Shown here one piece after another: positions 1 through 9,701 of a stretch of 64,000 nucleotides of DNA. Each line of letters begins with the position of its first letter. Within the stretch, counting starts at the first letter, position 1. Both the position numbers and the translations under genes were made by a program. Location of the stretch: NCBI GenBank assembly GCA_020852835.1, contig JADZAC010000065.1, positions 44,269-108,268 on the forward strand. The letters are read 5' to 3'. Source of the stretch: Flavobacteriales bacterium. GTDB lineage: Bacteria > Bacteroidota > Bacteroidia > Flavobacteriales_F > PHOS-HE28. Under the pieces are notes generated by a model, which saw only the letters and a list, made by a program, of their open reading frames with translations, ran no database searches and had not been told where the DNA came from.

Positions 1-1119
1 AAGCCCGCCCGCACGCCCAAGGAGAACATCCAGTTCCTGGCCTTCTTCGTGAACACCATCGCGGCCGTGCACGCCCATGCGGGCATTTTGCGGGCCAGCA
101 TCGCCTCGGCAAACAACGACCACCGGTTGGGCGCCAACGAAGCACCGCCCGCCATCATCAGCGTGTTCATCGGCAAGTACCTCACCGACCTGCTGGACGA
201 CCTGGAAAAGAACATCAAGAGCAAGATGAGCCCGGCCAGCAAAACCGAGCTCAAGCTCGACATCGGCCGCATCCCCCAGGTGCTGCTGGACAATACCGAC
301 CGCAACCGCACCTCGCCCGTGGCCTTCACCGGCAACAAGTTCGAGTTCCGCGCCGTGGGCTCCAGCGCCAATTGCGCAGGGGCCATGACCGTGCTCAACA
401 CCGTGGTGGCCGCGCAGCTCAAAGCCTTCAAGAAGGAGGTGGACGCCTTGATCGCCAAGGGCACCAAGAAGGACGAGGCCATCCTGCGGGTGATCCGCGA
501 CCTGATCGTGCGCAGCAAGGACGTGCGCTTCGAAGGCAACGGCTACGGTGATGCCTGGAAGCAGGAAGCCGCCAAGCGGGGCCTGCCCAACATCACCGAC
601 ACGCCCCGGGCGCTGGACGCCTGGCAAGATGCGGCAACCGGGAAGCTCTTCCAGGACATGGGCGTGCTGAACCCCAAGGAACTCAAGGCCCGCCACGAGA
701 TCGAACTGCACAACTACACCCTGAAGATCCAGATCGAATCGCGCGTGTGCGCGGACATGGCCATCAACCACGTGCTGCCGGCCGCCGTGCACTACCAGAA
801 CCGCCTGATCGCAAACGTGCAGGGCCTGCGCGATGTGCTGGGGAAAGCCGATGGGGATGCCGCCACGGTGACCCAAGTGGAACTGATCCGCAAGATCAGC
901 GGCCACATGGAACAGTTGCGCGTGCTGAGCAAGGAGATGACCAATGCCCGCAAGGCCGCCAATGTGCTCCATGACGCCCGTGACAAGGCCATTGCCTACT
1001 GCGACACCGTGAAGCCCTTCCTGGACCGCATCCGCTACCACAGCAACAAGCTGGAACTGCTGGTGGACGACGAGCTCTGGCCGTTGCCTAAAATGCGCGA
1101 ACTGCTCTTCACCCGCTGA
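1..1119 (+). CDS. glnN: Glutamine synthetase type III (GSIII), C-terminal half; 5' end outside window
   Basis: Makes glutamine from glutamate, ammonia and ATP in the cytoplasm. The frame is open from base 1, so the GTG at 49 is an internal codon and not the start. 372 residues are visible of a family that usually has about 700-730. The signature NDHRLGANEAPPA is seen near visible residue 40; together with the SKDVRFEGNGYG stretch and the helical tail ELHNYTLKIQIESRVCADM, it separates GSIII from GSI and GSII. GSIII is the common form in Bacteroidota. No neighbouring nitrogen-regulation gene is visible, so regulation cannot be judged. Confidence 0.95.
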   Translation, partial: KPARTPKENIQFLAFFVNTIAAVHAHAGILRASIASANNDHRLGANEAPPAIISVFIGKYLTDLLDDLEKNIKSKMSPASKTELKLDIGRIPQVLLDNTDRNRTSPVAFTGNKFEFRAVGSSANCAGAMTVLNTVVAAQLKAFKKEVDALIAKGTKKDEAILRVIRDLIVRSKDVRFEGNGYGDAWKQEAAKRGLPNITDTPRALDAWQDAATGKLFQDMGVLNPKELKARHEIELHNYTLKIQIESRVCADMAINHVLPAAVHYQNRLIANVQGLRDVLGKADGDAATVTQVELIRKISGHMEQLRVLSKEMTNARKAANVLHDARDKAIAYCDTVKPFLDRIRYHSNKLELLVDDELWPLPKMRELLFTR

Positions 1120-1143
1120 GCAGGCCGGCCCAAAGGCAGGGTA

Positions 1144-1165
1144 CAGGGGGCAAATTGGCCCCCTG
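1144..1165 (+). terminator. Hairpin after glnN, possible terminator without U-tract
   Basis: CAGGGGGC (1144-1151) pairs perfectly with GCCCCCTG (1158-1165) around a 6-nt loop, 25 nt after the glnN stop. No run of T follows, so intrinsic termination is doubtful. It could be a 3'-end stabiliser. Confidence 0.4.
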
Positions 1166-1236
1166 CGGCGGACCGAACGCGACTTTGTTTATTTTCGCCC
1201 GATCCCCACACCACGGGGCAACCATATCCCGATCCC

Positions 1237-3246
1237 ATGATGAGCATGAAGAAGTTCTTGGCCTGCTTCGTTTTCCTGGCGTTCGCCGCGGTGGGGGCCA
1301 TGGCGCAGAACAAGGATGCCAAAGACGCCGACGATGCCTTCCAACGAGGCCGCTACTTCGACGCCATCGAGATGTACAAGAAGGCATACACCACCGAGAA
1401 GAAGGCCAGCGAAAAGGCCACCATCATCTTCAAGATCGGGGAGGTGTACCGCACCATGGGCGATGGGGAAAATGCCCAAGTGTGGTATGAAAAGGCCAAC
1501 AAGGCCCAGTACCCCGACCCCATCACCTATTACTACATCGGCGAGGCCTTCAAAGGGCAGGGCAAATACGCCGATGCCATCGCCGCCTACAACAAGTACA
1601 AGGAAAAGAACCCCGGTGACATGCGCGCCGATGCCAGCTTGGCCGCCTGCCAGCAGGCCCAGGCCTGGATCGATGCGCCCACCCGCTACAAGGTGGACCC
1701 CGAAGTGCTGCTCAACTCCCCCCAATACGAGTTCAGCGCGGCCTTCTCCGATAAGCGCAACAGCGACGTGGTGTTCGCCAGCAGCCGCCCCGCTTCCACG
1801 GGCACCGAAACCGATGGCATCCTCGGCGAAAGCTTCACCGACCTCTATGCCAGCAGCCGCGACAAATTGGGCAAGTGGAGCGAGCCCGTGCGCTTGGCAC
1901 CCGTGATCAACACCGCCGCCCATGAAGGTTCCGCCACCTTCAACTCCAAGCGCAACATGATGTACTTCACCCGTTGCCCGCACGAAAAGAAGAAGGCCTT
2001 CGGCTGCGACATCTGGGTGAGCAAAAAAGTGGGCAACAACTACAGCGAACCGGTGATGCTCAACCTCAAGCCCCAGCAGGGAAAGAATGACACCAGCATG
2101 ATCACCATCGGCCATCCCACCCTCTCGCCCGATGACAACGTGCTCGTCTTCAGCAGCAACATGGGCGGTGGACAAGGTGGCAAGGACCTTTGGAAGGTGG
2201 CCTTGGACAGGAACGGCATGCCCACCGGGCAGCCCGCCAACCTGGGCAAGGAGATCAACACCCCGAAAAACGACATGTTCCCCTTCTGGCGCGAAAACGG
2301 CGACCTCTATTTCGCCAGCGACCGCATGGGCGGCATGGGCGGCATGGACATCTACCGCGCCACCAAAACCGGCGACGGCGCATGGGGCCAGGTGGAAAAC
2401 ATGAAATCACCCATCAACAGCGCCGGTGACGACTTCAGCATGGTGTTCGACGGCACCGAAGACCGCGGCTTCTTCACCAGCAACCGCCCGGGCGGCAAAG
2501 GTGAGGACGACATCTGGCGCTTCTATGTGCCCGACCTGCTCTTCGCCTTGCAGGGCGTGGTGAAGGACAAGGCCACCGGCGAGCCCCTGCCCGATGCCAA
2601 GGTGGAAGTGGTGGGCACCGACGGATCCAGCTACAGCACCTTGGCCGACGGCAACGGAGGCTTCACCTTCGAGGAAAACGGCAAGGACCGCTACATCAAG
2701 GAGAACACCAGCTACACCATCCGCGCCAGCAAGGACAAGTACCTGGTGGTGAATGACCAGATCACCACCGTGGGCCTGGCGGAAAGCACCACCTTCGTGA
2801 AGGAATACCTGCTGCAGCCCGCCGCACCGGACAAGGTGATCAGCCTGCCCGAGGTGCAGTTCGACCTGGCCAGCGCCAACCTGCGCCCGGAAGGCAAGGA
2901 TTCCCTGCAAACGCTATATCAAACGCTGATCGACAACCCCACGATCACCATTGAGCTGGCCGCCCACACCGACACCCGCGGCAGTGACAAGAGCAACATC
3001 ACCCTCTCGCAGAACCGCGCCCAAAGCTGCGTGAACTACCTGATCAGCAAGGGGATCGACCCCGCCCGCATGGTGGCCAAAGGCTACGGCGAAACCCGCC
3101 CCCGCATCACTGATGCCGAGATCGCCAAGATGCCCACCACCGAGGAGAAGGAAGCCGCCCACCAGAAGAACCGCCGCGTGGAGTTCACCGTGAAGAGCTT
3201 TGACTACGTGCCCAAAGCAAATGCGCCAGGCACCGGCACCAACTAG
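1237..3246 (+). CDS. PorE-like envelope protein: TPR, PD40 propeller, carboxypeptidase-regulatory-like and OmpA domains
   Basis: 669 residues with a signal peptide (KKFLACFVFLAFAAVGAMAQ). TPR helices follow at about residues 30-145, then WD40/PD40-like propeller repeats (FSAAFSDKRNSDVVFAS, HPTLSPDDNVLVFSS and similar) to about 430. A carboxypeptidase-regulatory-like beta-sandwich (LQGVVKDKATGEPLPDAKV) and a C-terminal OmpA peptidoglycan-binding domain (AAHTDTRGSDKSN, then RAQSCVNYL) complete it. This domain order is that of PorE, a T9SS component that anchors the PorP complex to peptidoglycan. Bacteroidota also encode several paralogues, so assignment to the T9SS is an inference. ATG codons at 1237, 1240 and 1246 are all possible starts. 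A strong terminator follows. Confidence 0.85.
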   Translation: MMSMKKFLACFVFLAFAAVGAMAQNKDAKDADDAFQRGRYFDAIEMYKKAYTTEKKASEKATIIFKIGEVYRTMGDGENAQVWYEKANKAQYPDPITYYYIGEAFKGQGKYADAIAAYNKYKEKNPGDMRADASLAACQQAQAWIDAPTRYKVDPEVLLNSPQYEFSAAFSDKRNSDVVFASSRPASTGTETDGILGESFTDLYASSRDKLGKWSEPVRLAPVINTAAHEGSATFNSKRNMMYFTRCPHEKKKAFGCDIWVSKKVGNNYSEPVMLNLKPQQGKNDTSMITIGHPTLSPDDNVLVFSSNMGGGQGGKDLWKVALDRNGMPTGQPANLGKEINTPKNDMFPFWRENGDLYFASDRMGGMGGMDIYRATKTGDGAWGQVENMKSPINSAGDDFSMVFDGTEDRGFFTSNRPGGKGEDDIWRFYVPDLLFALQGVVKDKATGEPLPDAKVEVVGTDGSSYSTLADGNGGFTFEENGKDRYIKENTSYTIRASKDKYLVVNDQITTVGLAESTTFVKEYLLQPAAPDKVISLPEVQFDLASANLRPEGKDSLQTLYQTLIDNPTITIELAAHTDTRGSDKSNITLSQNRAQSCVNYLISKGIDPARMVAKGYGETRPRITDAEIAKMPTTEEKEAAHQKNRRVEFTVKSFDYVPKANAPGTGTN

Positions 3247-3261
3247 CCCCAACCCCATTGC

Positions 3262-3295
3262 AAAAAGGCATCCCGTGCTTGCGGGATGCCTTTTT
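3262..3295 (+). terminator. Intrinsic terminator after the PorE-like gene
   Basis: A perfect 14-bp stem (AAAAAGGCATCCCG pairing with its complement at 3282-3295) has a 6-nt loop and ends in TTTTT. It lies 16 nt after the stop. It is A-flanked and T-flanked, so it could act on both strands. Its T-tract ends 11 nt before the purM ATG. Confidence 0.9.
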
Positions 3296-3306
3296 ACTTC
3301 CCGCCC

Positions 3307-4485
3307 ATGACCGAGGAAAGTTCCCGCTATCAGCGCCGCGGCGTAAGCAGCGCCAAGGAAGACGTGCACAAGGCCATTGCCAAGGTGGACAAGGGCCTCT
3401 TTCCACGGGCCTTCTGCAAGATCGTGCCCGATACCTTGGCCGGCAGCCCGGACCACTGCGTGGTGATGCATGCCGACGGGGCCGGCACCAAAAGCGCACT
3501 GGCCTATGCCTACTGGCGCGAAACCGGCGACCTTGATGTTTGGCGCGGCATTGCCCAGGATGCCGTGGTGATGAACCTCGATGACCTGCTCTGCGTGGGC
3601 GCCACCAACAATATCCTGCTCAGCAGCACCATTGGCCGCAACAAGCGCTTGGTGCCCGGCGAAGTCATCAGTGCCATCATCAACGGCACCGAGGAATTCC
3701 TCCAGCACATGCGCGACCTGGGCATCGGCATACACAGTACCGGTGGCGAAACCGCCGATGTAGGCGACCTGGTGCGTACCGTGATCGTGGACAGCACCGT
3801 GGCTTGCCGCATGCGCCGCGACCTGGTGGTGGACAACGCCCACATCCGCGCCGGCGACGTGGTGGTGGGCATGGCCAGCTACGGCAAGGCCACCTACGAG
3901 CAGAAATACAATGCCGGCATGGGCAGCAACGGCCTTACCAGCGCCCGCCACGACGTGTTCCACAACAGCCTCGCCAAAGCGTTCCCCGAGACATTCGACC
4001 CCGGCACGCCCGCCGAACTGGTGTACAGCGGCCAAGCCAAGCTTACCGATCCCTTGGACGGCACCCCCTTGGACCATGGCCAGGCCGTGCTCTCACCCAC
4101 GCGCACCTACGCGCCGGTGGTGGTGCAACTGCTCGCCGCCATGCGCCAGGAGGTCCACGGCATGGTGCACTGCAGCGGCGGGGCCCAGACCAAGGTGCTC
4201 CACTTCATTGAAGGCCTGCGCGTGGTGAAGGACGATCTCTTGCCCATACCCCCGCTTTTCCACGCCATCCAGCGCATGAGCGGCACGGCTTGGCGCGAGA
4301 TGTACAGCGTGTTCAACATGGGCCACCGCTTGGAACTGTACCTGCCCGAACACCGCGCCGAGGAGGCCATTGCATTGGCCCGAAGCTTCGGCATTGCCGC
4401 CCAGGTCATCGGTCGGGTGGAGGAGGCTCCTGCCAAGGAGGTCCGCATCAGCTCCCCCCACGGCACCTTCACTTACACGGCTTGA
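3307..4485 (+). CDS. purM: Phosphoribosylformylglycinamidine cyclo-ligase (AIR synthase), Bacteroidota type
   Basis: Closes the imidazole ring of FGAM to AIR in de novo purine synthesis. The 392 residues match the longer Bacteroidota PurM, with RRGVSSAKEDVHKAIAKV at the N-terminus, the ATP/substrate segment MHADGAGTKSALAYAY, DDLLCVGATNNILLSSTIG, and GIHSTGGETADVGDLVRT. The frame stays open up to 3286, but that would place the start inside the terminator; ATG 3307 (MTEESSRYQRRG) fits the family. prfA follows 36 nt downstream in the same direction, so the two may be co-transcribed. Confidence 0.93.
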   Translation: MTEESSRYQRRGVSSAKEDVHKAIAKVDKGLFPRAFCKIVPDTLAGSPDHCVVMHADGAGTKSALAYAYWRETGDLDVWRGIAQDAVVMNLDDLLCVGATNNILLSSTIGRNKRLVPGEVISAIINGTEEFLQHMRDLGIGIHSTGGETADVGDLVRTVIVDSTVACRMRRDLVVDNAHIRAGDVVVGMASYGKATYEQKYNAGMGSNGLTSARHDVFHNSLAKAFPETFDPGTPAELVYSGQAKLTDPLDGTPLDHGQAVLSPTRTYAPVVVQLLAAMRQEVHGMVHCSGGAQTKVLHFIEGLRVVKDDLLPIPPLFHAIQRMSGTAWREMYSVFNMGHRLELYLPEHRAEEAIALARSFGIAAQVIGRVEEAPAKEVRISSPHGTFTYTA

Positions 4486-4521
4486 ACCCGCGCTTGCCAC
4501 GCGTTCTTCACCCACTGCCCA

Positions 4522-5604
4522 ATGAGCGAACTGCTCTCCCGCCTTTCCGCCGTACACGACCGCCGCACGGAGATCGGCAAGCAGCTCGCCGACCCGGAGG
4601 TCATTGCCGACCGCAAACGCTTCGTGGAGCTTAACCGGGAGTACCGCGACCTGGAAGCGGTGGACCAGGCCTACCTGCAGTTCCGAAAAGTGGTGGAAGG
4701 CTTGCAGCAGGCCGAGGAGATCTTGCGCACTGAACGCGATCCCGGCATGCTGCAGCTGGCCCGCGAGGAAAAAGCCGAACTACAGCCCCGCGTGGGCACC
4801 ATGGAAGAGGAGATCCGCCTGCTGCTGGTGCCCAAGGACCCCAACGACGACCGCAATTGCACCATGGAGATACGCGCGGGAACCGGCGGCGATGAGGCCG
4901 GGATCTTCGCCGGCGACCTGCTGCGCATGTACACCCGCTACTGCGAGGGTAAGGGGTGGAGAGTGGAAGTGGCCGATATGAACGAGAACAGCGCTGGCGG
5001 CGTGAAAGAGGCCATGCTCAACGTAGAGGGTGCCGGAGCCTACGGCGTGCTGAAGTTCGAGGCGGGCGTGCACCGCGTGCAACGCGTGCCGCGCACCGAG
5101 GCCAGTGGCCGCATTCACACCAGCGCTGCCACCGTGGCCGTGCTGCCCGAGGCCGAGGAATTCGACGTGGACCTCAAGGATAGTGACGTGAAGATGGAGA
5201 CCGCCCGCAGCGGCGGTGCCGGCGGCCAGAACGTGAACAAGGTGGAAACCAAGGTGCGCCTCACCCACATCCCCACCGGCGTGGTGGTGATGTGCCAAAC
5301 CGAGCGCTCCCAGCTGGGCAACCGCATGAAGGCCATGCAGATGCTGCGCAACAAACTGTACGAAGAGAAGGTGCGCGCCGAGCAGGACGCCGTGACCGCC
5401 CACCGCCGCAGCCAGGTGGCCAGCGGCGACCGCAGCGCCAAGATCCGCACCTACAACTACCCCCAGAGCCGCATCACCGACCACCGCATAGAATTTACCG
5501 TGCACAACCTCGCCGAGGTGATGGACGGGGCCTTGGAGCCCCTGATCGATGCCCTGCAATTGGCCGACCGCACGGAAAAACTGCAGGCCGGCCAAAGTGC
5601 CTGA
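4522..5604 (+). CDS. prfA: Peptide chain release factor 1
   Basis: Recognises UAA and UAG and triggers peptidyl-tRNA hydrolysis. Length 360 is standard for RF1. The catalytic GGQ lies at residues 234-236 in [18 protein letters not shown]. The stop-codon 'PxT' tripeptide is Pro190-Arg191-Thr192 in [10 protein letters not shown], so the middle position is Arg instead of the Ala or Val of textbook RF1. The N-terminal helical domain (residues 1-100) is complete. ATG 4522 is the only reasonable start. It sits between purM and folK on the same strand. Confidence 0.97.
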   Translation: MSELLSRLSAVHDRRTEIGKQLADPEVIADRKRFVELNREYRDLEAVDQAYLQFRKVVEGLQQAEEILRTERDPGMLQLAREEKAELQPRVGTMEEEIRLLLVPKDPNDDRNCTMEIRAGTGGDEAGIFAGDLLRMYTRYCEGKGWRVEVADMNENSAGGVKEAMLNVEGAGAYGVLKFEAGVHRVQRVPRTEASGRIHTSAATVAVLPEAEEFDVDLKDSDVKMETARSGGAGGQNVNKVETKVRLTHIPTGVVVMCQTERSQLGNRMKAMQMLRNKLYEEKVRAEQDAVTAHRRSQVASGDRSAKIRTYNYPQSRITDHRIEFTVHNLAEVMDGALEPLIDALQLADRTEKLQAGQSA

Positions 5605-5661
5605 ACGACCGGCTCCGCCCCTTCCACCGGGAGATGCCGGGCCATTCCTTTTCTTTGGGCC

Positions 5662-6132
5662 ATGGCCGAATTCACCCTGTTGCTGGGCGCCGACCTAGGG
5701 GAGCCCCCGGCCACTTTTGCCCGGGCCACCAGCCTCATTGCCGAGCGCATCGGCCCGGTAACGGCCGCAAGCCGCGACCATTGGACCGAGCCCTGGGGCT
5801 TCCGCAGCGAACACCCCTTCCTGAACCGGGCCCTGCTGGTGGAAAGCGCCATGGACCCCGCCTTGGTGATGCGCGAATTGCTCCGCATTGAAACAGAGCT
5901 GGGCCGGGTACGGACAACCGGTGGCGGCTATGCCCCGCGCACCCTCGACGTGGACATCCTCTTTATCGGAGGCACCGTGCTGGACCAGCCCGGCCTTACC
6001 GTACCCCACCCGCGCGTACACCTGCGCACCTTTGCCTTGGGGCCAGCGGCAGACCTGGTGCCCGAACTGATCCACCCCCTGTTGGGCCGCACCGTGCTGG
6101 AACTGCTCAACCAAGCCAGGCACGGGGCATGA
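5662..6132 (+). CDS. folK: 6-hydroxymethyl-7,8-dihydropterin pyrophosphokinase (HPPK)
   Basis: Transfers pyrophosphate from ATP to hydroxymethyl-dihydropterin in folate synthesis. 156 residues, typical of single-domain FolK. Landmarks are LLLGADLGEP near the N-terminus (usually LGSNLGD), YAPRTLDVDILFIGG with the two metal-binding Asp residues, and VPHPRVHLRTFALGPAADL. Its stop overlaps the start of the next gene by ATGA (6129-6132), which suggests translational coupling with the deoxynucleoside kinase. This pair is a recurrent Bacteroidota arrangement. Confidence 0.95.
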   Translation: MAEFTLLLGADLGEPPATFARATSLIAERIGPVTAASRDHWTEPWGFRSEHPFLNRALLVESAMDPALVMRELLRIETELGRVRTTGGGYAPRTLDVDILFIGGTVLDQPGLTVPHPRVHLRTFALGPAADLVPELIHPLLGRTVLELLNQARHGA

Positions 6133-6764
6133 AGCCGCCCTTCGCCTACATCGCCGTGGAGGGCCTCATGGGTGCCGGCAAAACCACCTTGGCCAAGCGG
6201 CTTGCCGCCCAATGGGAGGCCCGCACCGTGCTGGAGGAGTTTGAGGACAACCCTTTCCTGCCCCAGTTCTACAGCGACCCCAAGAGGCACGCCTTTGCCT
6301 TGGAGCTCTCCTTTCTCGCCCAACGCTATCACCAGCTCAAAAGCGTGGGGGAACGCAGCCTGTTCCATCCCATCACCGTGGCCGACTACTCCTTGGGCAA
6401 ATCCCTGGTGTTCGCCGGGGCCACCCTCGCTCCCGACGAACATGCCCTGTTCCGGGACCTCTACGACATTATGTACACCGGGCTGCCCAAGCCCGAGCTG
6501 CTGCTCTACCTGCACCTGCCCATGGATACGGTGCGGGAGCGCATTCGCCGCCGCGGGCGATCCTACGAACAACAGATCACCGCAGCCTACCTCGAGCAGG
6601 TCCAGGAGCGCTACCTGGACCACCTCCGCAAGCTGGACGGCGTGAGCGTGATCACCTTGGACCTCAACGGCAAAGACCTGTTGAACGAACCCCTGGTCTA
6701 CGGCGACCTGCTGGAGCTCCTCGCACGCCCATGGGATCCAGGAAACCATCTCGTGCGGCTCTGA
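6129..6764 (+). CDS. Deoxynucleoside kinase (dAK/dGK type)
   Basis: Phosphorylates deoxynucleosides for dNTP salvage. 211 residues with the P-loop GLMGAGKTT at 12-20, a downstream EEFEDNPFLPQFY substrate segment, YSLGKSLVFA (DRS-like region), and the Arg-rich lid RRRGRSYEQQI. This matches the dNK/thymidine-kinase-2-like family. Which deoxynucleoside it prefers cannot be read from sequence. It is coupled by a 4-nt overlap to folK. Confidence 0.9.
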   Translation: MKPPFAYIAVEGLMGAGKTTLAKRLAAQWEARTVLEEFEDNPFLPQFYSDPKRHAFALELSFLAQRYHQLKSVGERSLFHPITVADYSLGKSLVFAGATLAPDEHALFRDLYDIMYTGLPKPELLLYLHLPMDTVRERIRRRGRSYEQQITAAYLEQVQERYLDHLRKLDGVSVITLDLNGKDLLNEPLVYGDLLELLARPWDPGNHLVRL

Positions 6765-6882
6765 ACGGGCCAGGAGCGATCTCCGTACAGGCGCCAAGGC
6801 GCCAATGGCAGCCACATTCACACACGGCCCCCTGTGTACAACTGCCGGGGTGGCCACCCTGAAATTTGGCATGGAAGCTGGT

Positions 6883-6890
6883 TAGCTTTG
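6883..6890 (+). promoter_or_regulatory. Bacteroidota -7 element TAGCTTTG
   Basis: An exact TAnnTTTG match, 33 nt before the ATG at 6924. A TTTG lies at 6865-6868, but the 14-nt spacing is shorter than usual, so the -33 box is uncertain. The position supports the 6924 start over the longer in-frame extension to 6834. Confidence 0.6.
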
Positions 6891-6923
6891 CCGACATCCG
6901 GAAAAACACTAACTGATCAACAC

Positions 6924-8633
6924 ATGGAACAACATCACCGTACAGGTATCGCCGTAATGGCTGCGACTGCCTTGGTGGTCGCCGGTTGCGGCGGACTCGG
7001 GAAGATGGACAAGTATGCTTCAACCATTACTCATACCGTGGAACCCAATCCCCTCATCGTACAGGGCGACACCGTCCATGTGAGCATCAATGGGAACTTT
7101 CCGGGGAAATATTTCTACAGGAAAGCCTTGGTGGAACTGACCCCCACCCTCACCTACACCGGTGGTGAAACCCCGATGAAAATGGCCGGCTTCCAAGGCG
7201 ACAAAGCCGCCGGCAACTACACCGTGGTGCCCTACGAGCAAGGGAAGTCCTTCAGCTATAGCGACAAGGTGGCCTACACGCCGGCCATGGAGCAAAGCCA
7301 GCTTATGCTCAACATTCTGGGCAAGCAGGGCAAAAAGGAGAAGCCCTTCACGGCCGTGAAAATGGCCGACGGGGTGATCACCACCCCATACTTGTTGATG
7401 AGCGACGACCGTGTGATCATGGCCCCGGACCAGTTCGTGCGCGTCACCAGCCACAGCGCCAATGCCACCATCAACTACCTGGTGGCCTCTGAAGTGGTGC
7501 GCCCCGGCGAACTGCAGGACCAGGATGTGAAGGACATCAACGCCTTCGTGAAGAACGGCATGAAGAACCCCCGCATCAGCTGGAAAGGTGTGGCCATCGA
7601 CGCCTACGCTTCACCTGAAGGGGAGGTGGACATGAACGAGAACCTCGCCGACAAGCGCGCCGCCTCCGCCAAGCGCTGGATCCAAGGCGTGCTTCGCGCC
7701 AACAAGGTCGATTCCGCCAAGAGCGACGCCTTCTTCGCCCTGGCCCCCAAAGGCGAAGACTGGGATGGCTTCAAGGCTGCCACCCAGGCCAGCACCTTTG
7801 CCGATAAAGACCTGGTATTGCGCGTGCTGGAGATGTACCCCGACGTGAACAAGCGCGAAGCCGAGATCAAGAACATGGCCGCCACCTACAAGGAACTCTC
7901 CGACGACATCCTGCCCAAGCTGCGCCGCTCGGAAGTACGCCTGAACTATGAGGTGAACGGCTACAGCGATGAGGAGCTCACCGCCCTGAGCAAGTCCAAC
8001 CCCGACACGCTTACCGTGGAGGAACTGCTCAAGGCCGCCAGCCTCACCAACGACCTCAACGAAAAGTTGCGCATCTACCGCGAGGCCGAGCGCCTCTTCC
8101 CGCAGGACTACCGCTGCGCAAATAACGTGGGCTACGTGCTGTTCCAGCAGGGGAAGAGCGCCGAGGCCGAGGCCGAGTTCCAAAAGGCCAACGGCATCAT
8201 GGACAACCCCATCAGCACCAACAACCTCGGGGTGATCGCCCGCCAGAAGGGTGACCGTAAAAAAGCCGCTGACCTCTTCGCAAAGGCCACGGCGGCCGGC
8301 CCGGACGTGAAGTACAACCAAGGCATCATCGCCATCCAGAACGGCAACTACGCCAGTGCCAACAGCAACATGGCCGGCCAAAACACCTTCAACGCCGCCC
8401 TGGCCAAAATGCTCGGTGGTGACGCCGCCGGCGCTGGTACCATCCTGGCCGCCAGCCCGGACAAGGACAGCGCCAAGGGCCACTACCTCGCTGCCATCAT
8501 TGCCGCACGCACCAACAACGCCGACGGCATGCGCAGCCACCTGGCCGCCGCCGTGGCGCAAGATGCCTCCCTGCGTGACAAGGCGATGAAGGACCTCGAG
8601 TTCCGCAACTTCAAGGACAGCCTTGGCCTTTAA
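6924..8633 (+). CDS. TPR-containing lipoprotein with OmpA-like segment
   Basis: 569 residues. A lipoprotein signal is visible, with hydrophobic IAVMAATALVVAGC and the lipobox Cys at about residue 22, so it is probably anchored in the outer or inner membrane. The centre carries KGVAIDAYASPEGEVDMNENLADKRAAS-like sequence (about residues 215-245), resembling the OmpA-domain motif 'GYASPEG..NxxLSxxRA'. The second half has TPR-like helices (FPQDYRCANNVGYVLFQQGK and following). It is a monocistron with its own promoter and terminator. The exact function is unknown; an envelope scaffold role is inferred from the domains. Confidence 0.75.
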   Translation: MEQHHRTGIAVMAATALVVAGCGGLGKMDKYASTITHTVEPNPLIVQGDTVHVSINGNFPGKYFYRKALVELTPTLTYTGGETPMKMAGFQGDKAAGNYTVVPYEQGKSFSYSDKVAYTPAMEQSQLMLNILGKQGKKEKPFTAVKMADGVITTPYLLMSDDRVIMAPDQFVRVTSHSANATINYLVASEVVRPGELQDQDVKDINAFVKNGMKNPRISWKGVAIDAYASPEGEVDMNENLADKRAASAKRWIQGVLRANKVDSAKSDAFFALAPKGEDWDGFKAATQASTFADKDLVLRVLEMYPDVNKREAEIKNMAATYKELSDDILPKLRRSEVRLNYEVNGYSDEELTALSKSNPDTLTVEELLKAASLTNDLNEKLRIYREAERLFPQDYRCANNVGYVLFQQGKSAEAEAEFQKANGIMDNPISTNNLGVIARQKGDRKKAADLFAKATAAGPDVKYNQGIIAIQNGNYASANSNMAGQNTFNAALAKMLGGDAAGAGTILAASPDKDSAKGHYLAAIIAARTNNADGMRSHLAAAVAQDASLRDKAMKDLEFRNFKDSLGL

Positions 8634-8651
8634 GCCAAGTTGAGTTATTGC

Positions 8652-8686
8652 AAAAAGCCCTCGCCCCTGCGCGGCGGGGGCTTTTT
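8652..8686 (+). terminator. Intrinsic terminator after the TPR lipoprotein
   Basis: AAAAAGCCC at 8652-8660 pairs with GGGCTTTTT at 8678-8686. A shorter inner stem (CGCC/GGCG) and a T-run follow the pattern of an intrinsic terminator, 19 nt after the stop. Confidence 0.85.
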
Positions 8687-8702
8687 CGTTAAGCTTCGTG
8701 GC

Positions 8703-9701
8703 ATGCGGCGCAGAGGGGCGGAATTGCAGGGGTATGAACCCTTCGGGTCGTTGTTGCCCGGGAGGAATTACAACGCGGGGTCCTACCGTAATCTGTTCCA
8801 AGGCCAGTTGCACGACGATGAAATCTATGGCGCGACGGGAACTAGCTACGCGTTCGAGTACCGAATGCACGATCCGAGGGTAGGGCGGTTCTGTAGCATT
8901 GATCCACTGGCGGCGAAGTATCCGCACAACTCACCCTATGCATTCAGTGAGAACAGGGTGATTGACGGCATTGACTTGGAGGGTTTGGAATACATGAGCA
9001 TCGAAGGCATGTTCATGCGTGATCATCCAATCCTTGCTGGAGGTATCGGTCTATCTAATAGTGCAGCACGAAATACAGCCAATGGAGTAGCGATAATCGC
9101 CACTGGTGCTTGGTCGGGACTAATGAACCTGGGGTATCGCGGTTATCAGGAAGGGATCAGACAGAACACTGTGTACGGTGATTTGGGTCCTTGGGCACAA
9201 ATTCACTCCTTCGACGAGAACTGGAATTGGAGAAGCCGCAGAGATCTTGAAGGTAGGCTTACCCCAACTCAGGGGGCGGAGGTGATAGGTGCGGCGGCCA
9301 CGGTAGCTGGGCCATTCGTGAAACCCTTTACCATAGCGGGTAGTCCAGTCATGGAATTTGCGGCGAACTTTGCTACGAAGACGGCGGTTAAGACTGGTTT
9401 GGTCGAAGGACTGAAAGCCTTGGATGCAAACAGCTCTTCCAGCAACGCAGCTCCGGCACAACAGACGGAACAATCATACCCCTCCGGTCCGTCGGGGATG
9501 CCCGGCTTCGGTCCATCGGCTCCTGGCCAGAGTTACACGGTTAAGCCCGGAGATACCCTGTCGGGGTTGGCTAAGACCTTCGGCACTACGGTTGATGCTC
9601 TTGCTGGGAGCAATGGTATTGCAGATCCCATAAGATCCAGGCTGGACAAACACTATCCACTGGACAGTAAATATGGAGGCTGTCTTTCAAGCGCTCTTTG
9701 A
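8703..9701 (+). pseudogene. Orphan RHS-repeat core tip with a C-terminal LysM domain, truncated and frameshifted
   Basis: The visible frame begins abruptly inside an RHS-associated core (YEPFGSLLPGRN, FQGQ, FEYRMHDPRVGRF, IDPLAAKYP, SPYAFSENRVIDGIDLEG). The thousands of bases of YD repeats that normally precede it are missing. After the core comes a lower-GC variable region of about 180 residues and then a LysM start (SYTVKPGDTLSGLAKTFGTTVDALAGSNGIADP). At 9629/9630 the frame is broken. Adding one A there restores N-K-I-Q-A-G-Q-T-L-S-T-G-Q and a stop at 9668-9670, a normal LysM ending. The start is uncertain (ATG 8703; the frame is open back to 8640 through a terminator). It is a relic or a silent tip cassette. 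Confidence 0.75.
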